A stretch of 64,000 bases of DNA. Source: Tupaia tana (taxonomy: Eukaryota > Chordata > Mammalia > Scandentia > Tupaiidae). Below, piece by piece: positions 54,399-64,000 of the stretch. The first letter of the stretch is position 1. Every line of letters starts with the position of its first letter. Where the stretch lies: the NCBI GenBank assembly GCA_026018925.1, contig JAKSZU010000018.1:2930505-2994504 (forward strand), in the 5' to 3' direction. The position numbers and the translations under genes are program-made. Under the pieces are notes generated by a model. That model was given only the letters and a program-made list of their open reading frames with translations, was not told the DNA's origin and ran no database searches.

Positions 54399-55699
54399 GT
54401 CACACGGCTGCAGGGGCCGACTTCGGGTAGTCGCCACGCCGCCCCAGTCTGCCTGTGCCCAGCCCCATCCCACATGAGTGGTGAAAACACACCAGGCCCT
54501 CCAAACCCGGCCCGCGGCGGAGTATGAGAAAGCCCGCTCCGTGGTGGCAGTCCTCGGCGCGAGGCCTGGGCAAGGTGTCACGCACACACTTGGTGCCCCC
54601 ACGGCTGTCCCTGCCTCAGGAGCCCCACGGGCCTGGCTCTCAGGCTGCCCGAGGTCCCTTTCGTCTGATTCTTGCCTGGCCACCTGTGGGAGAGGCCACA
54701 TGGACAGCCAGAGCCAGGAGAAAATGGCCTTCCCGACGTTCCTGAGCACTCGAGGGCCACGGCAGGCCTCGTCTCAGTCCTCGCCAGACCGCAAAGTCAT
54801 GCCTGAAGCTGTACCCCACCGCCTCCTGCCGCCCCCTCCCCGCCCTCCGCCTGAGTCCGGCCTCTGTGGCCAAGGCCACCACCGCCCCTCACCCCATTTC
54901 CTCTCAGGAAGGGGCCCTGCCTGCCCCTGGCTTAGGTCATGATGACAAATGGAGACCTATTGACCCCTGGCCCCTGGGTCAGAGGCCACGGTGTGTACCC
55001 AGGGCCTGGCACCCACAAGGCGAAGGCCAGAAACAGGTGGGTGGGATGCATGAAGCATGTTGGTCCCCACAGGGACAAGGGGGGGGGGGGGTCCCTTCCT
55101 CAACCTGTCCCTTGCAGCAGCAGGGTGGGTGGCCCCAGTCACCAACCACACCAGCATGGCTGGGCCTGGCCAAAACGCAGTCAGGCCGCCCAGACCTGCT
55201 GACTCAGGCTCAGGCCTGGACACGGAGCCCACGGCAGGCCCTCGGCCCTTCCTGAAGCCGCCCCACTGCTCACCACACGCAGCCCCCTCTGGCTGAGCGT
55301 TCCCTGGAGACTGGGCCTGCAGGCTGTCCCCACGAATCACGGTAAGGACGACAGTGTCTGGAAAGACCCGGCCCAGCCCTGTCACAGGAGGTGCCCACAC
55401 CAGCACTCTCTTCAAGGCACAGGCTTTTCAGGGACAGCAGACAAGGTGAGCAAGGAGGGACCACGTGAAGTTGCCAACGGCCGTTCACCCACAACGCGGG
55501 GGCCGCGCAAGGCTCCCGCTCCAGCTCTCTGGCAGGCAGTAACACGGCACGGCCACCCGGGTACCACACAGCACGTGTTGGCATGCTGGCTGCCCCGGCA
55601 CCACGCGGCGTGGCACGGAGGTAGCGTTGGGCTGCCGAGGAAGAACAGTCAACTGCGGACAGTCACTGGGTGACACGAGCACACACGGTAAGGCTCCGT
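54399..55699. other. GC-rich unique DNA with a poly-G tract
   Basis: A G13 run lies at about 55080-55092. The rest has no recognised gene or repeat. Confidence 0.4.
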
Positions 55700-55930
55700 G
55701 TTCCGCGCCCTCCCTTTTCCATAACCGCTTCAGTGAGTCACGCGTGCACTTCACCCATCCGGGGCACACAGGCTTAGGTTCACGGGGTATGCAGCCAATG
55801 TCCAATTCTAGAACATTCTCGTCACCCAAAGAAGCGTGGGACCCCTTAACTGTCACTCCCATCCCCGGCGCCCTGGCCCCTGGTGACCGTGCTTTCCTCT
55901 CCGTCTCTGTGGATGGCCCTTGCTGGACAC
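55700..55930 (-). mobile_element. GC-drifted L1 3'-UTR fragment
   Basis: In L1M order on the complementary strand: GCTTCAGTGAGTCACGCGTG, TTCTAGAACATTCTCGTCAC, CACTCCCATCCCC, GGCCCCTGGTGACCGTGC and TCTCCGTCTCTGTGGATGG. These correspond to TTCAGTGGCATTAAG, CCAGAACTTTTTCATC, CCCCTGGTAACCACC and TCTGTCTCTATGAATTTG of the family. Confidence 0.72.
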
Positions 55931-56524
55931 GACCTCCGCGGCCCTGGCCTGGAGGCGCCGAGCTCACTCATTCGTGACCTCAGGCCCCCACGCCACAGAA
56001 GGCACAGCGCTTCATCCCTCTCTCTCTTCTCTTCTGTCTTTGTGATTGCCAGAGGCGTGTGGCTGGTCAGAGAGAGCCGGCACCCCACTGGGGCACGGTC
56101 TCCCACAGCCCTTTCTCTCCGTTTCCCCAGCCCATCTGACGGGCACACACGTGCACACACGTGCACACACCACACGGGATTCCAGCTGCATACGCGTGGC
56201 ACCGACCGTGTGCTGCGGGCCTGCCCTTCCTTCCCTTCCGCGTCTCAGAGCCGCTGTGTGTGTGTCCGGCTGGCGGGCTCGGGGCCGTCTCCTGGAGCGT
56301 TTCTGCAGTGCCGCGCGGCCACCCTCACCTGTCTCATCCCTCCTGCTTCCACACTGAGGGCCTCCGGAGTGACTTCCTGGTGTGACATGACCGCGCCGAG
56401 CACATGAGCTGCCGCGCTATTCCCCGTGGTGGCCGTGCAATCGGCACTCGGCGCTCACTGCCCTGCTCCTCCACGAGAAACTGAGGCCCGGAGAGGCTGC
56501 AGATCTGGACTCCAACTCTTCAGA
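55931..56524. other. Unique DNA, weak MIR trace near 56460
   Basis: A CA-rich patch lies at 56146-56172. ACGAGAAACTGAGGCCCGG followed by AGAGGCTGC near 56470 resembles a short MIR core. No gene was recognised. Confidence 0.4.
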
Positions 56525-56966
56525 GCCCAAGGCCACACCCCAACACCATCCTGCTGACTCCAACCCAGGCTGCACATCAGAGCCCAAGGCCACACCCCAA
56601 CACCATCCTATGGGGCGCAGCAGAGCCAGACTCCAACCCAGGCTGCACATCAGAGCCCACGGCCACACCCCAACACCGTCCTGCTGACTCCAACTCAGGC
56701 TGCACATCAGAGCCCACAGCCACACCCCAACACCGTCCTGCTGGGGCACAGCAGATCTGGACTCCAACCCAGGCTGCACATCAGAGCCCACGGCCACACC
56801 CCAACACCGTCCTGCTGGGGCACAGCAGAGCCGGACTCCAACCCAGGCTGCACATCAGAGCCCACGGCCACACCCCAACACTGTCCTGCTGGGGCACAGC
56901 AGAGCCGGACTCCAACCCAGGCTGCACATCTCAGAGCCACGGCCACACCCCAACACTGTCCTGCTG
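56525..56966. repeat. Minisatellite mixing 57-bp and 73-76-bp units
   Basis: Units start GCCCAAGGCCACAC or GCCCACGGCCACAC at 56525, 56582, 56655, 56712, 56786, 56860 and 56936, giving lengths 57, 73, 57, 74, 74, 76 and a partial. The short type lacks a 17-base block (GGGGCACAGCAGATCTG) present in the long type, so two unit classes alternate in the first half. Minus-strand frames through it are Gly/Trp/Leu-rich repeats with no protein meaning. Confidence 0.96.
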
Positions 56967-57544
56967 TGCGTGGTCTCCCAGTCTGACCACAGGCAGCCCT
57001 GGACCGGCTGGTGCCAACCTCAGCGACTCAGGCCCAGCCTCAGCTGCCCGTGAAGGCCTCGCGCCGCGAGAGCAGCTGTCTCCGGCCCTCGCCCCCACCT
57101 CCCTGCACCCTGACCCCTGCCGTCACCTCGCTCAGCAGGCAGCGGGGCCGTAATTAGCTCGCCCCATCAGCACTTTCCAGCGGCCCCCAGAGGAAGAAAG
57201 CACTTTTCACACGCTGACATCTGAATGTGCCGGAGGAAGAGCTGGGGCGGCTGCGGGACTCCCTGGCTCCGCTGCCCAGGGCTGGACGGCTCTGGGGACA
57301 GCTGGAAATGCAGGGACCTGCCAGGCAGGCAGCAGGCTGTGGGAACAAGGTGTGGCCCTCCCGGGTACAGCATCAGGTGCTGGAGTCCAGGCTCCGGACG
57401 AGTGGCCGGCTGCTTCCTGCTGCCCCAGGCCCGGGGCTCAGACGCGGCCTGGGACCAGGGCGGACGTGGGGGCTCAGCTGAGTGTGCGCGGAGGACAGCG
57501 CTTGGTCGGCAATTAGCCCACGCCAGATGCTTGCCACGGGCTCA
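56967..57544. other. GC-rich unique DNA with a short candidate conserved stretch
   Basis: The stretch 57145-57235 (GGGCCGTAATTAGCTCGCC, GAAAGCACTTTTCACACGC) is AT-richer than its flanks and has no repeat identity. No gene was recognised. Confidence 0.3.
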
Positions 57545-57800
57545 GCCACCCCCTCGGTATTTTTCATTTTATGCAATTTTTCAAGCATAGAAAATAATGG
57601 AAATAAAAGCAAGTGCATCTCATGGGGCCGCAATTAGACTCCACACCTGCTAGCTTTTGCCAGATTCTCTGAGCTGGTGGATGTCTGTGCGGCTGTGTGC
57701 AGCCGTGTAGGGACACCAGGCGCTTAGCCCTGTGGACGGTGGCAGGCGTCTCCCAGCACGGAGACATCCACCTCCATATCACGGCATGCTGAACTCACCT
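57545..57800 (-). mobile_element. Old L1 fragment (tentative)
   Basis: CATTTTATGCAATTTTTCAA, GCATAGAAAATAATGG, CATCTCATGGGGCCGC and CCTGCTAGCTTTTGCCAGAT loosely follow an old L1 3' UTR pattern (AAGCATA, AATAGTATAATG, CCCATGTACCC). Weak. Confidence 0.35.
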
Positions 57801-60800
57801 CGGAAAGCCACGGTGTCTCCCCAGGGTCACCTGCACCTCTCCCCGGCCGCTCCTCGTGTCTCTCACGGCTGACTTTTCAACTGGGGTTCCACGAAGCCCA
57901 GGCACGTTCAACGTGACCCACCGCAACTTAGGGTGGGCTATGAATCCCAGCCCTCGGCCTGCTCACCCTCAGGGCCCCCGCAACCAGGCTGGGCCGGGCC
58001 CTCAATGTCCCTGCTGACTGGGGTCCCCCCTTCCTGTTGTCTGGAGTGCCACGTTGCCCCTCCCGGCTCCGGCCTCCTGGCTGAGGCCGCTAACCACCTT
58101 CCAGCTGGCTTTTCTGAAACCAAAAGGCAGCGGACAGCTGGGGGGACTCCCGTGTGCGCCTGGTTTCCAGACCCTGGAAGTCAGTGCACACCCCGTTTGG
58201 CGAGGAGCCCCAGGCTGACCTGCCGCCCGGTGTGATGCTCGCTCGGTTCTGGGTGACTCAGAGCCTGGGCTCCGCCCTCGGCCACCGCAGACAGGGCAAG
58301 GGACTCTGGGCAGCTTTTCTCTTGGCTCCTCACTGGGTTTCCTCGTGGCCAAGCGGGCGCACTGATAATAGTGAAGCCGGCGTGCGGGTAGCCGGCTGCT
58401 GTCCCCAGCACAAGGGCTGTGGTCGCCGTCCGTGCGGGCCGCTAGGAGCCCTTCAGAAGTAGCGGCCGTTTCCAGGACCCACATATTCGTGACTGTCAGC
58501 AGCAGCTGCATCACACATGACCTCAGCTAACCCTGTGAGCAGGCGGGAGAGGGTCGATGTCACCGGACAGCCCATCAGGTGCACAGAGATGGGCAAGCGG
58601 CGCCATGCCGTGGGTACACGGCCAGCCGGGGGGCGTGGGCTGCCTGGGCACCTGCCCGGGTACCCGCCCTGGGAAGACCTCCGATGAGGCCGGATGCGCA
58701 GCGTCTGAGCCGCCAAAGCCTCCCAGGGGCCGCACTCACAGCTCCCCTCCTAGAAGGAGTCCTCGCAGACCAGAATCCGGCCCTGCTGGCTAAGCCGAGC
58801 CTCTGCTGCGCCCCGACCTGGGAAAGCAGCTGGGGACCGTGGCTTCCGCCCGCGGACTCCCATGCGGCTCACAGCCGGCGCGGATGGGCAAGGCTTCAGG
58901 GTTCACGCTGGCCCCTTCCTCTCCTTCCCGGTCCAGGAACACGGTCTAGTTCCTTTCCCGCAGCGTGGGGTGAGAGAGGAAGCCGTTTCTGCCCAAGGCA
59001 GCTGCTGGGAGGGGGCTCGGCGGGCTGCTGGTTTCCTGCCTGCCCTTTGCCCTCAGTGCTCGCCCATCCTCCAGTAATAAATGGGCGAGCTTCAGTCACA
59101 GGTTCCCACTACTCCTGCCAGGCAGCCCGCCTGGATTTCACCCACCACCAGATATGTCAGCAGGGTGGAGCAAGGGCTCTTTGAAACAAGTGGATGAACT
59201 CCACTGGCCAGAGATAGCCCTCTGTCCTCCCCAGGGGGCACCACTGCCTGCATGGGCTCCTGGCCCTAGGGTTAGGGCCTTGTCCTGTACCCCTCGTGCT
59301 GCCCAGGGAGAGAAACTGCAAAACCGGACCCAGACCACCCACCGCGGCATCAGCGAGGTAGTGATGGCCCTGTATGGCGGAGGCTCGCTGGGCGGGCTCT
59401 GTGCACTCTCCCCCTGTGCCCGTCTGGCAGGGTCCAGTCTGACTGTGTGCCTCGCCCAGTGCTCAGTCCGCAGAAGCCGCTGCCCAGCTTGTACGATCCA
59501 GGAATGGGGGCTCCCTCTCCCCACGGGCTGCAGCTCTGGCACATAATGAGATGCAACGGCTCCCCTGCTTCTTCCACGGCCTCGAGAACCTCACGAGGCA
59601 AGCCTGGCTGTGGCCACACCACACGGTCCCCGGCCCCTCCCCGGCCCGTCGCTCCCTCGCCTGTTCTCGGGCCCCACTTTTCTGACCGCTGTCTCTGACA
59701 GCGGGAGCCCTGAGCCCTCCGAGCCTCACAGGAGTACCACTGCGTGGCCAGGATTATCCTCTCCAGGGCGCGGGAGAGTCCCCAGGCTCGCGGCCAGCCG
59801 AGTCCGAGGGCTGCTCTCAGCCTGGGCGCTGCCCGTCGGCCAAGGCCAGGGCCTCTCCCGAAGGGCCATGAGGCTGTGAGGACCAGGACAGCCCCAGGAG
59901 CAGCACAGGTGCTTGTCCACGTGGCGCGTCTGCTCGCGGGTGGGAGCCTCACAGCCCCCTGCCCTGGGAGGGCATGAGAGACGCAGGAGTCGAGGACGAG
60001 GGGAGAACTCCTTTGCGCCCCCCACGTCTTCCTGCTGGTTGAAATGAGTTTTACCCAGTATCATTATTGCCTCTGAGATACTTTAAATGGAATAGTTGCA
60101 TAGCATGAGCCCTCGGGGCAGAGACCGTGGGACCAGGGCGTGGCCCAGGCTGTGGCAGGAGGGAGCTGTACCTGCTGCAGGCTGGGAGGGGGCAGCAGGC
60201 TAAGGGGCAGGGCCGGGGCAGGGCACGGCGTGCCAGGTACGTGGTGTGAGGAGGGCGCCGGAGGGGCCTAGGATAAGAGGCGCTGGGCTGGAGCTCCTGC
60301 CTGCTGGTGCTGGCCCCGGACTCCGTAGACCCTCACCTCACAGTCCCCACCTCCCTGCTGGCCACCACAGCCACGTCTCTGCCACCAGCTGGCGGAGGCG
60401 AGGGGGTCTAATCTGGGTGGGCTCTGGCCCTGGGCCACCAGCTCTGGTCCGGTCCCACCCGGCCCCGCCCACACGCAGGAGTGGGCAGCCAGAGCATGTA
60501 CCTGGGGCCCCTGGCTGCTGGCCCGGCCTGCCAGGCAGAGGCCTCCCACCCACAGGCCTCCCTGCAGGGCACTCCCAGAGCTCAAGTCCTCCTCCCTGCT
60601 GGGGCCAGGCTCTCCCCGGGCACCTGCGCCCCACACCCTCTGCCCTCCGGAGCAGCACAGAGGCCGGCCGGTTTCCAACAGTTCTTGGCTTCGATGAAGC
60701 CGTGTGAGCAAGGAGAGACCGGAGGCCAGGGAGCCCCCAGGACGACGCGGGCCGGCACCATGCCGACGAGCTGGATCCGGTCCCCACTGTGGCTCCGAGG

Positions 60801-61639
60801 GGCCGGGGCGCTACTCAAAGGCAGCCTTAACGTTTCCGCCCTCCAGCCGGGCTCTGTGGCTCCCGAGGGCTAGCTCAGCCCCAGCACTCCTACGGATGCG
60901 AAGCCGTCAGTGTCTCCGACCTCCGCTGACGGCCCCACCCAGCCTGCTCCCGCCTGCCACAGCGTCTGACCACGTCACGCCCCACGCGACGCTGGCCTCT
61001 GCTCTTGTCCCCGCGCTGTCACTCTGCATGCTCACCTCGCTGATGCTGCAGCAGGAGGCGGGCCGGGCTCTCAGAGCCTCCGCACCCTCCTTCACTCAGT
61101 GGGAACCAGCAGCCCGGCCCCGGGGTGCTGCAGCAGGCAGGGGTGGTGGGGTGACGGGCCCGGCACCAGGGGGAGCCGCCCACGCTGGGGCTTGACCTCG
61201 CCGGGCAGCATTGCCCCCCAGTCCTGCTCAGGCCCCCGGCACCCCTACAGGGCCGACTACCCCTCAGCACTTCCTCTGCGTTTCCAAACCACCCTGGCGA
61301 CGGTCCTCCTGTCAACAGCTGACAGGAGAGGAGCCGGGGGTGCAGGGAGAGGGACGCGGGACAGCACGAGCACCCCTCCTGGGCCCCGACCCCACCCGCT
61401 CCGCCCACCTCTGGCCAGGATGGACGTCTAGCCGCCAAGGACTCACGGGAGGGCTCTGAGGACCCCAGTGCGGTCTGTCCTGAACAGTGGGAGCAGCCCT
61501 GGGCCCCAGCTCCCTGCCCTCCTGCCGGCTGCAGACGAGTCTCCTGGAAAGCAAAGACCTGGCCTCGTCCACCTCAGCCTCCACGGAGGGACTCGCAGCA
61601 GTGAGGCCTGGGCTGGTGAGCCTTGGCTGTGTGCTGAGG
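57801..61639. other. 3.8 kb GC-rich DNA, no gene recognised
   Basis: Many overlapping frames with no domain. An AT-richer patch at 60030-60110 (TTTTACCCAGTATCATTATT) has no repeat identity. No exon was recognised. Confidence 0.35.
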
Positions 61640-61772
61640 GCTGAGCCAGGCCGCCTCTCCCAGTCCTCACGAGCACCTAGGAGGTCAGCACCACCGCAGT
61701 CGCCGTTGTACGGCAGGGGAAACTGAGGCGCCACGGGGCCAAGTCCCCTGCCAACGTCACCCAGCTAGAAAG
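61640..61772 (+). mobile_element. MIR SINE fragment
   Basis: CCAGTCCTCACGAGCACC, GTTGTACGGCAGGGGAAACT, GAGGCGCCACGGGGCC, then CCAACGTCACCCAGCTAG. Forward MIR core. Confidence 0.8.
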
Positions 61773-61849
61773 GAGCCCATGCTCTCCAGGTCCCTGTGCG
61801 GTTACCAAGCACTTACTCTGCTGTGGGTAGACTGCTGTGGTTATAAGCG

Positions 61850-61995
61850 CCCCAGAAGCAGTGCCTCAGTAAGCTACTGCCGCGTAACAAGCCGCCCACG
61901 AGACAGTAACGGTCCCGAGGCACGGTTTCACAGCTCTGGTCGCTGATGGGCTCAGCGAGGTGGGTTTTGCTCACGGTCTCTTCCCACAGTTGCAG
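61850..61995 (+). mobile_element. Old interspersed repeat, family uncertain
   Basis: GCTACTGCCGCGTAACAAGC, GGCACGGTTTCACAGCTCTG and TGATGGGCTCAGC follow a common old mammalian repeat whose consensus reads roughly as TACTGCTGCATAACAAATTA, then TCTCACAGTTTCTGTGGG. I could not name the subfamily. Confidence 0.45.
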
Positions 61996-62474
61996 CCAGT
62001 TGCCCACTAAGCACCGTAAGAGGAGGCAGAGAATGCTGAGAACAAAGGTAATTGAAAGGTCCCAGCCCAGGGAATGTTTGTGTTAAGCCCCGAAGGGGTG
62101 CCCAGGAGGCCAAGGGCGCTCCTGACTGTGGGAGAAATGGGCCCAGGGGGCTGCCCAGCTGGGCAAGGCCTTCTAGAAGCCAAGCTGGAGGCCTGGGCTT
62201 GTCCTGGACCCACGGGAGGGGGAAGACTTCCCCGAAGGGGTTCGGGAAGACACACGGAGGACGGGGCGCGAGGCTGGTGGTACGAGAACTGAGTGCCCGG
62301 GACAACTGCGGACACGTGACAGCTTGTGCATGACGTGCTGAGGACTTACACGCAGGACATCCTAGCAGCTACGGGGCCTGAAAGAAAACAAAAGGGGTTA
62401 GCCCTCGCTCCTGGTCACACGGCCTCCACCGTCCCCAGCTGAGACAGCAGCCGTCGAGCTGTAAGAGGCCTGGC

Positions 62475-62570
62475 TTCCAGCCGGAGGAGCCGCCGACAAG
62501 CCAATTGACGACGAGCAGACCGTCCCCATCTCTGGGCCTCGCTTGCGCAGCCGTGAGCGGGGCAGTTCGT
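62475..62570 (-). mobile_element. MIR SINE fragment
   Basis: CCGTCCCCATCTCTGGGCCT then CGCTTGCGCAGCCGTGAGCG is the MIR core complement, with CAGTTTCC largely lost and replaced by GC-rich bases. Confidence 0.5.
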
Positions 62571-64000
62571 CCGACTCATGTCTTACTGGAGTGACGGCTA
62601 CGCTGCCGTAACCAGACGTGCAGGCAAGTAGTTCTGGTCCTTGACGGCCGGGGCTCTTTCCTTCCCTCTCGCCGAGCAATGCAAGTCAGAGGCCACTCGG
62701 CTCCCCGCGGTGGTTCCGGGACTCACGACCAGCACGCCGGAGGCTGTAGCCGTGACGGCCTGGCTGAGGTGGGCTGGCACGGCCAGGGACCGTCAGAGGA
62801 GGAAAGTGCGGAGGGTGCCCGACTGCCGCCTCGGCGCCTGTTTCTGGGTGAGAAGTTAGTCACGCAGCCACAGCCAGTGCAAGGGCAGCTGGGAGCGCAG
62901 TGCAGTGCGGGCGCAGGGGGCCAGGGCGGGCATGTCGCTGGTCCCGGGAGAGCCGTGGCAGCGTTTCGGAGGCAGCTCTGTGTGCGAGCTTCTCTTTCCT
63001 GGGAGGCAGCCATGCCTTCTGCAGACGGCCAAAGCGGTCTGACCCGTGTGTGGAACACGGCGCCACGTGGCTCTGCTATCTCAGTGCAGCACTCTGGAAA
63101 CCCAGAGATGAGGGGCGTGGCCACCCGGCGCTCTGTGGGGCCCCCACTGCCCCCACCACTCAGCCTAAGAGCTTTGCAGGTGTCCGGGACCTGGCCAAGG
63201 GCTGCCCTGGCCAAGTGACCCTCGTGCCAGCCAGAGCAAGCCCAGGGACTCCATTAGAGCAGGTTTAATGAGTCAAAGGGAGGGTCAGGAGCCGTCAGAC
63301 AGCCCTGCGGAGACCCGCGGCACCGGCACGCCCTGGCAAGACCAGCTCCTTCCGTGAAGCTATGCGAGCAGTCAGCACCTCCTTATCTAGAGAACGGGCC
63401 TGCGCCTTTCAACTGCCCCAGGGCCCCCACTGTCTCCCAAAGCACCGCAGAAAACCCGCACCCCTCCAGCCGCCCCCTCCAGCCCCATCCACACGGCTGA
63501 GGAGGGGCTCCCTCGTTATGCCCAGCCCCCGGTGTGAGCCCGACACAGAAAGGGGCCGGCGGGGCTGGTGGGTGTCCCTCACCGCAGCCGAGGCTGCCCG
63601 CCCCTTCCCTCCTGCCTGGCCCCTCGAGTGGGGGAGACAGCCCCTCGGCCAGCTGGCAGGAGGCTTCTGGGCCCACCTCGGGAGCTATGGCTGCGGGGGG
63701 AGACCGCAGGCCGGACTTCCATGCTGCCAGGGAGCGGGCTCTGCAGAGACCCAGGACTCCAGTCATCTCCCAGCCTGGCCCAGGCTTCCTGGGACACCGC
63801 TCTGGAGGCAGGAGTTCAGATCATGGAGGTAACTGGAAGTGACGACTGCGGGGACTGCTGAGTCTCTAGGAACACCTGCTCCTGGGACGGGCAGACCCAC
63901 CAGATCCTTGTCTCTGGCCTTGGCGGGAGTGGAAGCCCCAGACTCACAGGGGACACGCCCCTGGAGTTCCTGGCATCTGGGGGACATCCTGGAAGCCAGG
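62571..64000. other. GC-rich unique DNA to window end, no gene recognised
   Basis: CpG-rich with overlapping frames and no recognisable domain or repeat. AATAAA-type signals and convincing splice structures were not seen. Confidence 0.35.

Noticed and set aside
1-64000. CRISPR arrays, bacterial operons, riboswitches or phage-like systems
   Set aside because: The window is mammalian nuclear DNA. The tandem repeats lack the fixed repeat plus unique spacer pattern, and no prokaryotic gene organisation is present.

Overview
The window is nuclear DNA from a placental mammal. It carries mammalian MIR, L2, L1M/L1ME and MER5-type fossils, many copies of one lineage-specific tRNA-derived SINE, GC-rich minisatellites and one 100-base assembly gap. 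I could not name the species. The SINE is not primate Alu, rodent B1/B2, rabbit C or carnivore SINEC. It would fit a small clade with its own tRNA SINE (a colugo-type CYN SINE is one untested possibility).

No protein-coding gene, rRNA, free-standing tRNA gene or CRISPR array can be supported. Long open frames are common on both strands, but the DNA is GC- and CpG-rich and so poor in stop codons. The longest frames run through tandem repeats whose unit is a multiple of 3 (57 bp at 26.3-27.0 kb, 42 bp at 5.6-5.9 kb) or through low-complexity CA-rich arrays. None shows a recognisable domain. An isolated small exon or a lncRNA could have been missed.

Layout: 0.7-1.9 kb, a ~30-copy minisatellite. 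2.3-4.7 kb, an old reverse-oriented L1 split by two SINEs, with a MIR and a SINE pair beside it. 5.3-6.0 kb, an L2 piece, a 42/69-bp minisatellite and a MIR. 7.4-11.4 kb, a SINE, a short inverted-repeat transposon, and GC-drifted L1 pieces. 15.4-18.6 kb, a MER5-type copy, a second inverted-repeat transposon and an L1ME tail. 20.1-21.9 kb, a 76-bp tandem duplication and a pair of diverged paralogous blocks. 22.5-24.15 kb, an AT-rich nest in which an old forward L1 is split by a young L1 tail and two SINEs. 26.3-27.0 kb, a 57-bp minisatellite. 27-37 kb, mostly featureless GC-rich DNA with a SINE, a 17-bp array and a MER5-type copy. 37.8 kb, the gap inside a SINE. 39.0-39.5 kb, a probable solo-LTR fossil. 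47.9-48.4 kb, a CA-rich array with a ~111-bp higher-order repeat. 50.9-56.0 kb, MIR, L2, SINE and L1 fossils. 56.5-57.0 kb, a minisatellite mixing 57- and 73/74-bp units. 57-64 kb, GC-rich DNA with sparse MIR fossils.

The abundance of GC-rich minisatellites, homopolymer G/C runs, dense CpG and GC-drifted transposon fossils suggests a high-recombination, possibly subtelomeric location. That is inference: I saw no TTAGGG array. Nothing here makes a working multi-gene system. The main points of interest are the tandem arrays, the nested-insertion chronology and the paralogous block pair.
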